Assembly: GCA_964503685.1 (NCBI GenBank)
Contig: CAZDAW010000043.1
Location: 1 to 26,516 of the forward strand
Direction: 5' to 3'
DNA: 26,516 bases
From: CAZDAW01 sp964503685
GTDB taxonomy: Bacteria > Chloroflexota > Anaerolineae > Anaerolineales > Anaerolineaceae
Positions within the stretch are counted from its first letter, which is position 1. Every line of letters begins with the position of its first letter. Both the position numbers and the translations under genes were made by a program. This document shows positions 1 to 6,863 of this stretch, in pieces. The notes beneath the pieces were generated by a model. It made no database searches and was not told where the DNA came from. It worked only from the letters and a program-made list of their open reading frames with translations.

Positions 1-232
1 CGTCATCCACCCCATCTGCCAGGGTGTAGGGTTTCACTTCCGTGCCCACCGCTTGAGGGCGTGCCTCCACGGTCTGAACGGTTGGGCGGTTGTCCCGGAT
101 TTCCTCCGGATCTTCAATTTTCATGATGCGCCAGGCGGGCGGCAGGAAATTGCATAGAGCGCTGAGCAAAGTGGTCTTTCCAGCGCGGGCGCCGCCTGAA
201 ATCAGGATGCGCCGGTTAAGCAGCTTTTGTGA
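1..232 (-). pseudogene. CpaF/TadA-type secretion ATPase fragment (5'-truncated, runs off left edge)
   Basis: The minus strand has an open frame of about 77 codons that continues past the window edge. It reads as the core of a type II/IV secretion (CpaF/TadA) ATPase: a beta strand ILISGG, a Walker A GARAGKTT, then LLSALCNFLPP and the Walker-B-like region IMKIEDPEEIRDNRP. Family members carry roughly 150-250 residues before Walker A. Here an in-frame TGA (plus-strand tca at 233-235) lies only about 11 codons upstream, there is no usable ATG/GTG/TTG between it and Walker A, and the upstream DNA is used by the V4R gene. The N-terminal half is therefore missing. A deletion, a remnant, a sequencing frameshift or an assembly join near 219-245 would each explain this. 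The only internal ATG (cat at 122-124) lies after Walker A. Confidence 0.6.
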
Positions 233-821
233 TCATAAAATCGCAGGAAGGCGAGCCGCAACTGATCGATGAGACTTGTTCGATCTTATAATTTTCCGAA
301 ATCATCATCACCGCTTCCATGAGGATGCCCAGGGTGACATTACAACCGGGTGTATCCTGTTTTCTTCCCCAACAGACAGGACAGGTGCTGTTGATAAATG
401 AAATACCTTCGGAAGTCATTTGAACCGAGCATTTGAAATCGCTGATTTCGTTGTACATTTCTGCCAGCGATTCAAGAAGGATTTGCAGCCGATTTTCTTC
501 TGGCAGCTCTGGATCGATAAAATCATTGATGTCGCCAATGGAACTGTCGATAAAATGTCTGAAACCCAGGCGCCCGGCGCGAATCGATAAGACTCTTGCG
601 CCGCGGGCGCCGTAAATATCTTCGAGTGCGCTGAGCAATGCTGAATAGTCTGCAAAATCAAATTCTTTGGCGCCGTCATCCGGGGGGTAGGCTTCGAGTA
701 AAAAATCCAGTTTGGCTTGTTTGATGACTGTAACCATTCCCATCTTGCCAACAATTTCATCGAAGGCGTTAATGGTCAGTAAGACAAAGTTGTTGGGTAA
801 AAAGAGGTTGCTTTTGTCCAT
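216..821 (-). CDS. V4R-domain protein (4-vinyl-reductase-like, probable small-molecule sensor)
   Basis: This is a 201-residue soluble protein with no signal peptide or membrane segment. The C-terminal half has the V4R pattern: a hydrophobic beta strand containing C131, then CPVC (C147, C150), C160, a helix GILMEAVMMISE, and a terminal CGSPSCDFMI (C188, C193). V4R domains are found in bacteriochlorophyll 4-vinyl reductase-like and phenol-sensing regulators and bind small hydrophobic ligands; the Cys set could hold a metal. The N-terminal half (about 10-130) is helical and resembles heme-NO-binding-like folds only loosely. The gene starts 8 bases after the Roadblock gene, so the two are probably co-transcribed. 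Its stop codon lies inside the ATPase remnant. Family assignment is fairly secure; ligand and role are unknown. Confidence 0.75.
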   Translation of the reverse strand: MDKSNLFLPNNFVLLTINAFDEIVGKMGMVTVIKQAKLDFLLEAYPPDDGAKEFDFADYSALLSALEDIYGARGARVLSIRAGRLGFRHFIDSSIGDINDFIDPELPEENRLQILLESLAEMYNEISDFKCSVQMTSEGISFINSTCPVCWGRKQDTPGCNVTLGILMEAVMMISENYKIEQVSSISCGSPSCDFMITKAA

Positions 822-829
822 GTCTTTAA

Positions 830-1201
830 CTAAATCAGCTTGGCCAGGTCGCCAATCGCCTTGCGAATTTCCAGGAAAATCATCCCTAGTTTGGCCTGAT
901 GAGATGCAATGACCGTCAGTACCGCTTCCTGACCGATGGCCATCAGTAATACGTAACCGTTATTTCCTTTAATATAAACTTCTTCAAGTGTGTTTTGTCC
1001 TAATTCGTGTGCAATTCGATCACCCAATGAGAGCATTGCAGCCGACATGGCGGATACCCGTTCTTCTTCTGTTGTTTCAGGAAGCACAGACGCAATCGGC
1101 AACCCATCAACCGAAACCACAACAGACGCAATAATATCCGGACAACTGACGCGCATTAACCTCAGCCTATCTGTTATCAGTTTTGATCTATTCGTTTCCA
1201 T
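830..1201 (-). CDS. Roadblock/LC7 domain protein
   Basis: This 123-residue single-domain protein has the Roadblock/LC7 layout: helix 1 (about 5-18), strand VVVSVDGLPIAS (about 27-38), the central helix with ERVSAMSAAMLSLGDRIAHEL (about 46-67), strands EEVYIKGNNGYVLLMAIG and AVLTVIAS, and a final helix LGMIFLEIRKAIGDLAKLI. Bacterial members (MglB type) regulate small Ras-like GTPases or act as dimeric scaffolds. No MglA-like GTPase is in the window. It lies directly upstream of the V4R gene on the same strand with an 8-base gap, which suggests one operon reading toward the ATPase remnant. Family identification is confident; the partner is unknown. Confidence 0.85.
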   Translation of the reverse strand: METNRSKLITDRLRLMRVSCPDIIASVVVSVDGLPIASVLPETTEEERVSAMSAAMLSLGDRIAHELGQNTLEEVYIKGNNGYVLLMAIGQEAVLTVIASHQAKLGMIFLEIRKAIGDLAKLI

Positions 1202-1226
1202 TGTAGATAATCCCAGGTTTCTAAAT

Positions 1227-1239
1227 ATTGTGTCACAAT
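1227..1239. promoter_or_regulatory. Palindrome in the leader of the Roadblock operon
   Basis: A 13-base sequence, ATTGTG-T-CACAAT, is a perfect inverted repeat around position 1233. It sits about 26 bases upstream of the Roadblock start codon and downstream of the TATAAT at 1273-1278, so a bound protein would lie in the early transcribed region. The half-site resembles CRP/FNR-type TGTGA cores, but the spacing is shorter than theirs. The regulator is unknown. Confidence 0.35.
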
Positions 1240-1272
1240 TTATTATCGGAAATTTATCTGTTTAGTTTATCC

Positions 1273-1278
1273 ATTATA
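1273..1278 (-). promoter_or_regulatory. Possible -10 box for the Roadblock-V4R genes
   Basis: On the minus strand this is a consensus TATAAT about 71 bases upstream of the Roadblock ATG, in AT-rich DNA. No good -35 hexamer is found at 16-18 bases, so this is a weak call based on the -10 match and its position. Confidence 0.35.
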
Positions 1279-1329
1279 CAATACTCTTGCTTCTTCCCCG
1301 GATTCAATTTGAAAGCAGGAGGTTTATTT

Positions 1330-1764
1330 TCACTTTTTACCTTTTTTGTAAAATGCCCCCGGATTCCAGACCATCAAACCGAAAAACAGGATGCCGGCAA
1401 AGCTGCACGCCAGGTCTTGCCAGGAGGCGGTGCGGTTGATAAAAAACGATTGTGAGATTTCCTCTATCGTGACGAGTATTGTCGGGATGATGACGCCGAT
1501 GCAGGCGTATTTGAAGGTGAATTTTTGTACCCGGGCTTTCAGGCTCAAATTAACCAGCAGGCTGAACAATCCCATCAAAATGAAATGCCCGATTTTGTCG
1601 CCGTTTGGAAAAGCGTAAAGGACGCTGACGAACCAGGGAAGTTTACCGGCGTCTGCCAGCAACACAATACTGATCAACAGGAGCAGGAAGCCGAGAGTGG
1701 CCAGGAGATAATACGATGGTTTCATGTTCTTTAAAGTGGCAATCGCCTTTTGATCGTGCATCAT
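1330..1764 (-). CDS. VanZ-like family membrane protein
   Basis: This small integral membrane protein has four hydrophobic segments: about residues 17-37 (YYLLATLGFLLLLISIVLL), 58-75 (GHFILMGLFSLLVNL), 84-100 and 116-132. The family signature is present: a short GDKIGHFILMGL motif after the first loop and EEISQSFFINRTASWQDLACSFAGI before the last helix. VanZ gives low-level teicoplanin resistance in enterococci, but most VanZ-like proteins have no known function. The track start gives 144 residues; the internal Met14 (MKPSYYLL) is a plausible alternative because the first helix follows it directly. The gene is divergent from tatA. Confidence 0.75.
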   Translation of the reverse strand: MMHDQKAIATLKNMKPSYYLLATLGFLLLLISIVLLADAGKLPWFVSVLYAFPNGDKIGHFILMGLFSLLVNLSLKARVQKFTFKYACIGVIIPTILVTIEEISQSFFINRTASWQDLACSFAGILFFGLMVWNPGAFYKKGKK

Positions 1765-1875
1765 GGGGTAGGCAGTTATTTGGAAATATGATAAAAATAA
1801 ATTCGTTCAATCGATCCCGGTAAACTCAATTCTGCCGGCCTGTCGTACTGAAACAGTGGTTGGAGGTATATTATA

Positions 1876-2070
1876 ATGCGTCTCTTTGGTCTTGGCAGTT
1901 TTGAATGGCTCATTCTCTTATTGATCATTGTCATACTTTTCGGGGTGGGAAGGATCAGTAAAATTGGGAAGAACCTGGAACAAAGTCTTCGTTCATTCAA
2001 GCATGATTTGCATGAAGAAGAGATCGATGGCGAATTCAAAATCATAGATGACGAGACTAAAAGAAATTGA
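1876..2070 (+). CDS. tatA: Sec-independent protein translocase subunit TatA/TatE
   Basis: This 64-residue protein has the classic TatA layout: a short N-terminus, one membrane helix (about 9-22, FEWLILLLIIVILFG), a glycine hinge, the amphipathic helix VGRISKIGKNLEQSLRSFKHDL, and a short acidic-then-basic tail. TatA multimers form the pore of the twin-arginine pathway that exports folded proteins across the inner membrane. A GGAGG motif lies 9 bases before the ATG and fixes the start. Neither tatC nor a second tat gene is nearby, so this is an orphan copy. TatB/TatA discrimination is not firm, but the short length favours TatA/E. Confidence 0.88.
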   Translation: MRLFGLGSFEWLILLLIIVILFGVGRISKIGKNLEQSLRSFKHDLHEEEIDGEFKIIDDETKRN

Positions 2071-2194
2071 ACGATCGCTGTAAATAGCCTGTTATAGAAA
2101 CAAGCCTTTGCGTAAGGATCAATGCCAGTCGTTCTGTCGCCCGGCAGGCAGGGGTTCGTTGCGGCTGTACTTCAAAATAGACAAATGGATTGAT

Positions 2195-3853
2195 ATGAAA
2201 ACCAGAATCGTCACGCTCTTCATTCTTATTTGTTTGCTGATCGCGCCTTCTCAATACGTATTTGCGAAGACTTTCATCGTTGACCGTTTTGATGTTGCGA
2301 TTGATATCCAGCCAGGAAATATCATATTTGTAACGGATACAATTACCGCCAACTTCGCTGATAACCCGGCTGATCGTTTCTCGCTGGAAATGGCGATGCA
2401 GCAAGCTGATTCGGTGGAGATTCTCTCGGTTGCCATGGATGGAACAGTCATGCCGTATGGAACCGCTGCGGGACAGGTCGAAGTGCAGGGTGAGGTTATG
2501 CCCCAGCGCATCATCTGGCATTTTCCGGCAACGAGCGAAGCGAAACATACCTTCACTCTGCAGTATCGGGTGACCGGCGCTATTCGCCGGGAAGCAGACA
2601 GGGATTCCTTGATCTGGCAGGTTATTACCAAAAATCACGAATTTGAGATTGTGGATAGCGCTGTCACTGTGAATTATCCGGCCGGTGTGAAACTTTTCGA
2701 AGCGCCGAAGATTCAGGGCCGTTTGACAAAGGTTGAATACACTTCTGATACGCAGGTGATATTATCCGTCCATGAGATCTGGGATGGCGCAGAGCTGGTA
2801 GCTTACGTGTGTTTTCCGCTGGGCAGCGTTATCACTGAACTGCCACAATGGCAGATTCCGGAGAGACTGCGCGATGAGCAATTCAAATCGGCTCTGCCGT
2901 TCGGAGCGCTTGCCTTGCTGGCTGTTCTTTTAGCCGGTGGAATTCCGCTGGCGGTAATCTGGCGGCGCAATAATGCTCCGTTAGAGACAGTGTTTCGCAA
3001 TGAGACGCAGACAATGCCTCCCAATAATTTGCCCCCCACTCTCGCGCATATCCTGATCAACGAGCTTCAGGTTGACCAGAATCAGATTATTGCCACCCTG
3101 GTTCACCTGGCGATCAGAGGTTACATCAAGATTGAGCAGGTTTTGCCCGAAGATAACCACGGCAAGGACGATTTTCTGATCAAGAATGTGGATTGCGACC
3201 GGGCGGAATTAAGAAAGTATGAAACTGCTTTGCTTAATAAAGCTTTCAGGACGCGCCGCGGAATATTGGAACAGATACCTCTTTCCAGATTGTCGATGGA
3301 GTTAATGGATTACCAGCCGCAATTTGCCAGCTTGATCTCTGAAGAGGCGTTGAAAACGGGATTGCTTGATGAAGAACGCCAGGCTCAGCGAAGAAAAGTT
3401 TCGAGTATCGGCCTGGCGGCGCTGGCGGCCGGGGTGGTGCTGCTGATCATTGCTTCACTGGGAATATTGAACCTGCGTCTGGAACTGGTGCGGGCGGCGA
3501 CCATTCTGGCCGGCGTTGCTCTGGGATCGGCATCCGTTTTCTTATTTTCTTTGATTTTGACTAAAAATTGGAATATATTAAGTAACCAGGGCGCCAACGA
3601 CGGTGAACGCTGGCTGGCCTTTTACAAACATCTTAAGGGTTTGACGCGTTTGGATTCCGGCTTGCAATCTGATTGGATGGACGCTTATCTGGCATACGCT
3701 CTTGCGTTTGGTTTTGGCAAAGCGTGGGTGCGGGCGTTCAAGCAGCAGAAGATCGAAACGCCGGCAACCTGGTTTGAGACAAAAGGCGATGTTTTAAACG
3801 GCCTGGCGATATTTACCGCCTTATCCAGCGCCTCAACAAGCAGCGAGGGATGA
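2195..3853 (+). CDS. DUF2207 domain-containing membrane protein
   Basis: Starting at the ATG at 2195 gives about 552 residues with a clear signal peptide (MKTRIVTLFILICLLIAPSQ, then YVFA). A longer TTG start at 2108 would bury that signal and is not preferred. The extracytoplasmic beta-rich part (about 25-230) is followed by a membrane helix (about 236-256, ALLAVLLAGGIPLAVIWRR). A cytoplasmic region has the family pattern NNLPPTLAHILINE and IIATLVHLAIRGYIKIE. Two further membrane helices follow at roughly 410-455, and the C-terminus has FGKAWVRAF. This is the standard DUF2207 architecture; function is unknown. No strong Shine-Dalgarno is seen at 2195. The gene converges with yyaL, with 8 bases between the two stops. 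Confidence 0.82.
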   Translation: MKTRIVTLFILICLLIAPSQYVFAKTFIVDRFDVAIDIQPGNIIFVTDTITANFADNPADRFSLEMAMQQADSVEILSVAMDGTVMPYGTAAGQVEVQGEVMPQRIIWHFPATSEAKHTFTLQYRVTGAIRREADRDSLIWQVITKNHEFEIVDSAVTVNYPAGVKLFEAPKIQGRLTKVEYTSDTQVILSVHEIWDGAELVAYVCFPLGSVITELPQWQIPERLRDEQFKSALPFGALALLAVLLAGGIPLAVIWRRNNAPLETVFRNETQTMPPNNLPPTLAHILINELQVDQNQIIATLVHLAIRGYIKIEQVLPEDNHGKDDFLIKNVDCDRAELRKYETALLNKAFRTRRGILEQIPLSRLSMELMDYQPQFASLISEEALKTGLLDEERQAQRRKVSSIGLAALAAGVVLLIIASLGILNLRLELVRAATILAGVALGSASVFLFSLILTKNWNILSNQGANDGERWLAFYKHLKGLTRLDSGLQSDWMDAYLAYALAFGFGKAWVRAFKQQKIETPATWFETKGDVLNGLAIFTALSSASTSSEG

Positions 3854-3861
3854 GGGTGCAA

Positions 3862-5913
3862 TCAGATTTGTCGAGACGCAGCCAATCGTGATTCGAGATC
3901 CGCGACGGTAACCACAGGCGACTCACAGATAAAGCCGCGGCAGATATATGCCGTGGCTTTTTGATCAATAAGCGGCCGTTGCTGTAAGAGCGTTGGGGCA
4001 TCGGCGAGCGGCGGATATGGTGATATGGCGGTGATGCTGCGCGGCCGATAAGACTTATGGATCAGGTTTATCATCTCTTTCGGTTGGCCTTGTACCGCTG
4101 GATATAATATGGCGATCTGATCGACAGGCCCCGCAGCAAAGTCGGCCGCGCATAACCAGGATGCAAATGCGGTCGGGTATTTCAGGCTTGCCTGCTGCGT
4201 TGCCGCTATCAGGCTTTCGGCAATCTGGTTTAGGCTGCCGTCGCCCGAATATTCGCCGAGTAGAAGCAACGCCTGGGCAGCCAATGCATTGGCAGAGGGG
4301 GTGGCGTTATCCTGTAAATCCTTGGGGCGAACGAGTGGGGTTTCAGAATCCTGGCGGGTATTAAAGAAACCGCCCTCCGAATCGACATAACAGGCGAGCA
4401 TATCAGCTTTGAGCTGCATCGCCAGGGTAAACCATTCATTATCAGGATGAGATTGGTAAAGTTCAAGAAGCGCGATGATCAAAGCGGCAATGTCTTCGAG
4501 AAATGCGGATTGCCTTACCTGGCCTTCACGCCAGGAGCGCATCAGAACGTTGTTGTGAAACAGGCGCTCACGAAGAAAGCGGGCATTCTGGAGCGCAGCT
4601 TTGAGGTATGTTTCATTTTCGAGGGCGCGACCTGCCTGGGCATAAACTGAGAGAGCCAACGCGTTCCAGGCAGTCAGGATTTTGTCGTCTATAGCCGGCG
4701 CAGGGCGGCTGCGGCGAACCTGGCTCAATCGGTCGCGGATGCTGCGTAATCGCTTGTTCATCTGATCGATGGACAGATTGAATCGTTCTGCCAGTTCGCC
4801 GTCTGTTGCAGTTTGTTGTAATACGGTGCGCCCTTCGAAATTACCCTGTTCGTTCACTCCATATACGGCGTTGAACAGGGCGACATCCTGAGCATCACCC
4901 AATGCGGCAGAAATTTCAGCGGGAGTCCACGTATAGTAATATCCTTCGCCGCCGGGCGAATCGGCATCAATGCTGCTGTAAAAACCGCCTTCAGGGTGAG
5001 TCATTTCGGCCAGAATGAAGTTGAGGGTGTCTTCACATATCTGGCGATAACGCGTATTGTTGGTGAGTTGATAGGCGTGCAAATAAACCTGCGCCAGTTG
5101 GGCGTTGTCGTAAAGCATTTTTTCAAAGTGGGGAATAAGCCAGTGATTGTCGATGCTGTAGCGGTGAAAACCACCGCCGATGACGTCATACATTCCGCCC
5201 CGCGCCATCTTGTCGAGGCAGTGCGTCGCAACGCGCAGGGTGTCCGGATCGCCGTGTTCCGCCCGGCGCAGCAAAAAGTCCAGCGTTATTGGCTGGGGGA
5301 ACCTGGGAGCTTTTCCCCAGCCGCCATTTTCCCAATCATAAGAGGCGACCAGGTTATCGGCAGCGCGCTCGATTAACGTCGGCTCGAATGATGATTCGGG
5401 TACACTCCATTCCATGCGGCCGCGGATCTGATCGGCCAGTTCTTCACCGGCCTGCAGCAGTTTATAGCGTTCGTTGCGCCAGACCTCCGCGATGTTAAGT
5501 AACAATTCACTGAAAGAAGGCATGTTGTAGCGGCGAACAGCGGGAAAATACGTACCTCCGTAAAAAGGTTCGCCGCCAGGGGTGAGAAAAACGCTCATCG
5601 GCCAGCCGCCCTGACCGGTGAGGGCAACGACTGCATTCATGTAGATGGCGTCGAGATCGGGGCGTTCTTCGCGGTCCACCTTGATACTGATGAAGTTCCT
5701 GTTCAATATTTCGGCAATTGCGGGGTTCTCGAATGATTCGTGCGCCATGACATGACACCAGTGACAGGCTGCATAACCGATGCTGAGGAAGATTGGTTTA
5801 TCTTCTGCAAGGGCTTTGTGTAAGGCTTCTTCACCCCAGGGATACCAGTTTACCGGGTTATTGGCGTGTTGCAATAAGTAGGGAGATGTTTCGTCGATTA
5901 ATTTATTGGGCAT
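3862..5913 (-). CDS. yyaL: Thioredoxin-domain protein of the YyaL/SSP411 (DUF255) family
   Basis: At 683 residues it has the family's usual length. It opens with the signature NKLIDETSPYLLQHANNPVNW, and then the thioredoxin-like motif GYAACHWCHVM with C50-H-W-C53. VDREERPDLDAIYM and GQGGWPMSVFLTPGGEPFYGGTYFP follow. The remaining ~500 residues form an (alpha/alpha)6 glycosidase-like barrel with HFEKMLYDNAQLAQVY and the motif DDKILTAWNALAL. Members (human SPATA20, bacterial YyaL) are of unknown function; a role in redox or cellobiose-epimerase-like chemistry has only been suggested. No Shine-Dalgarno is visible before the ATG, and a TATAAT ends only 6 bases upstream, so the transcript may be leaderless. 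Confidence 0.93.
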   Translation of the reverse strand: MPNKLIDETSPYLLQHANNPVNWYPWGEEALHKALAEDKPIFLSIGYAACHWCHVMAHESFENPAIAEILNRNFISIKVDREERPDLDAIYMNAVVALTGQGGWPMSVFLTPGGEPFYGGTYFPAVRRYNMPSFSELLLNIAEVWRNERYKLLQAGEELADQIRGRMEWSVPESSFEPTLIERAADNLVASYDWENGGWGKAPRFPQPITLDFLLRRAEHGDPDTLRVATHCLDKMARGGMYDVIGGGFHRYSIDNHWLIPHFEKMLYDNAQLAQVYLHAYQLTNNTRYRQICEDTLNFILAEMTHPEGGFYSSIDADSPGGEGYYYTWTPAEISAALGDAQDVALFNAVYGVNEQGNFEGRTVLQQTATDGELAERFNLSIDQMNKRLRSIRDRLSQVRRSRPAPAIDDKILTAWNALALSVYAQAGRALENETYLKAALQNARFLRERLFHNNVLMRSWREGQVRQSAFLEDIAALIIALLELYQSHPDNEWFTLAMQLKADMLACYVDSEGGFFNTRQDSETPLVRPKDLQDNATPSANALAAQALLLLGEYSGDGSLNQIAESLIAATQQASLKYPTAFASWLCAADFAAGPVDQIAILYPAVQGQPKEMINLIHKSYRPRSITAISPYPPLADAPTLLQQRPLIDQKATAYICRGFICESPVVTVADLESRLAASRQI

Positions 5914-5919
5914 GCGTTA

Positions 5920-5925
5920 ATTATA
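5920..5925 (-). promoter_or_regulatory. -10 box of yyaL, consistent with leaderless transcription
   Basis: Minus-strand TATAAT with only 6 bases (5914-5919) between it and the yyaL ATG places the expected transcription start at or next to the A of the start codon. The interval has no ribosome-binding motif. The -35 region is poor. An 8-base direct repeat (plus-strand TACGGCAT at 5924-5931 and 5940-5947, 16-base period) overlaps the box and may be a protein site. Confidence 0.45.
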
Positions 5926-6067
5926 CGGCATAGTTGCCTTACGGCATTCTAAAAGAATAAAGCAGGTGGGGCGATCTGGTCTTTTCGAAAGTATTTAAAT
6001 ATTGGCGGCTGCACTTATCCAGCAGATGCAATGTGATCTTTGTTCCAGTTCTTTAGATGAAGTTAAC

Positions 6068-6096
6068 TTGACTCGCGCAATTCGATATGTTATAGT
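6068..6096 (+). promoter_or_regulatory. Sigma70-type promoter of the fadR-korAB operon
   Basis: TTGACT (6068-6073), a 17-base spacer and TATAGT (6091-6096) give a near-consensus promoter. The start of transcription is expected near 6103, inside the inverted repeat that follows, leaving a leader of about 42 bases before the regulator's ATG. Confidence 0.75.
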
Positions 6097-6097
6097 A

Positions 6098-6128
6098 ATC
6101 CTATGATTAATATGATTAATCATAGGAT
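6098..6128. promoter_or_regulatory. Inverted repeat, likely operator for the FadR-type regulator
   Basis: Two perfect 13-base arms (ATCCTATGATTAA at 6098-6110 and its complement at 6116-6128) surround a 5-base centre. The repeat begins one base after the -10 box and covers the expected transcription start, the classic position for a repressor site. It lies immediately before the GntR/FadR-family gene, so autoregulation plus control of korAB is the simplest reading. A transcribed hairpin is the alternative, but the AT-rich arms and lack of a T-run argue against a terminator. Confidence 0.7.
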
Positions 6129-6144
6129 ATAGATTCGTTCATCG

Positions 6145-6852
6145 ATGATTGCAAAAAACATGGCCAACGATTTATTTTCACTCTCTGAGTTCTTAACTTA
6201 TCTGACATCTCTTCCGAATCCTGATTCTGAGCGCCTGCCTGCCCTGAATGAATTAAGTCGGAAACTGGGCATCAGTGTTGCGAGCCTGCGCGAGCAGCTC
6301 GAGGTGGCGCGGACACTGGGCGTGGTCGAAGTGCGTCCACGCACCGGCATCCGCCGTTTACCCTATCAATTTGCTCCGGCCGTCAGGCAAAGCCTGGCGT
6401 ATGCGCTGGCGGTTGATCCTTCCAGCTTCGATGAGTTTTCGGACTTGCGTTCGCATATCGAAGCCTCATACTGGAAGCAGGCGGTCAGTTTATTAACGCC
6501 TGATGATCATGCCTATTTAAAGACGCTGATTGCCCAGGCATGGGCTAAATTGAAAGGCAAGCCGGTGCAAATTCCTCACGCCGAGCATCGTGAATTGCAT
6601 TTATGTATTTATCGCCGCTTGTGCAACCCTTTTGTGACCGGTATTCTGGAAACCTATTGGGATGCTTACCAGGCTGTCGGCCTGGATGTGTACACCGATT
6701 ATCAGTATCTTAATCAGGTGTGGCAATATCACTCAGAGATGGTAGAGGCGATCACCCAGGGTAACCTGGAAGTCGGTTACCAATTGTTGTTAAGCCATAT
6801 AAATATGTTGTATAAACGTTCACAACCGGTGAACAAATTGATTTTTGAATAA
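6145..6852 (+). CDS. GntR-family transcriptional regulator, FadR subfamily (FCD domain)
   Basis: This 235-residue protein has an N-terminal winged helix-turn-helix (about 28-72: LPALNELSRKLGISVASLREQLEVARTLGVVEVRPRTG) and an all-helical C-terminal FCD ligand domain (about 88-225). FCD features include the LRSHIE helix, EHRELHLCIYRRLCNPF and the candidate metal-ligating histidines H152, H196 (QYHSEMVEAI) and H218 (LLSHIN). FadR-type regulators bind carboxylic acids or acyl-CoA and act as local repressors. It is the first gene of an operon with korA (11-base gap), behind a strong promoter and an operator-like palindrome, so it most likely senses a 2-oxoacid or related metabolite. The ATG at 6145 lacks a good Shine-Dalgarno; Met6 is an alternative start. 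Confidence 0.87.
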   Translation: MIAKNMANDLFSLSEFLTYLTSLPNPDSERLPALNELSRKLGISVASLREQLEVARTLGVVEVRPRTGIRRLPYQFAPAVRQSLAYALAVDPSSFDEFSDLRSHIEASYWKQAVSLLTPDDHAYLKTLIAQAWAKLKGKPVQIPHAEHRELHLCIYRRLCNPFVTGILETYWDAYQAVGLDVYTDYQYLNQVWQYHSEMVEAITQGNLEVGYQLLLSHINMLYKRSQPVNKLIFE

Positions 6853-6863
6853 AAGGAGTTGCT

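Noticed and set aside
2108..2194. TTG-initiated N-terminal extension of the DUF2207 protein
   Set aside because: It lies before the signal peptide and has no ribosome-binding site; the ATG at 2195 starts a normal signal sequence.
2057..2638. 193-residue minus-strand reading frame
   Set aside because: Antisense shadow of the DUF2207 gene; low-complexity arginine/histidine-rich product without recognisable motif.
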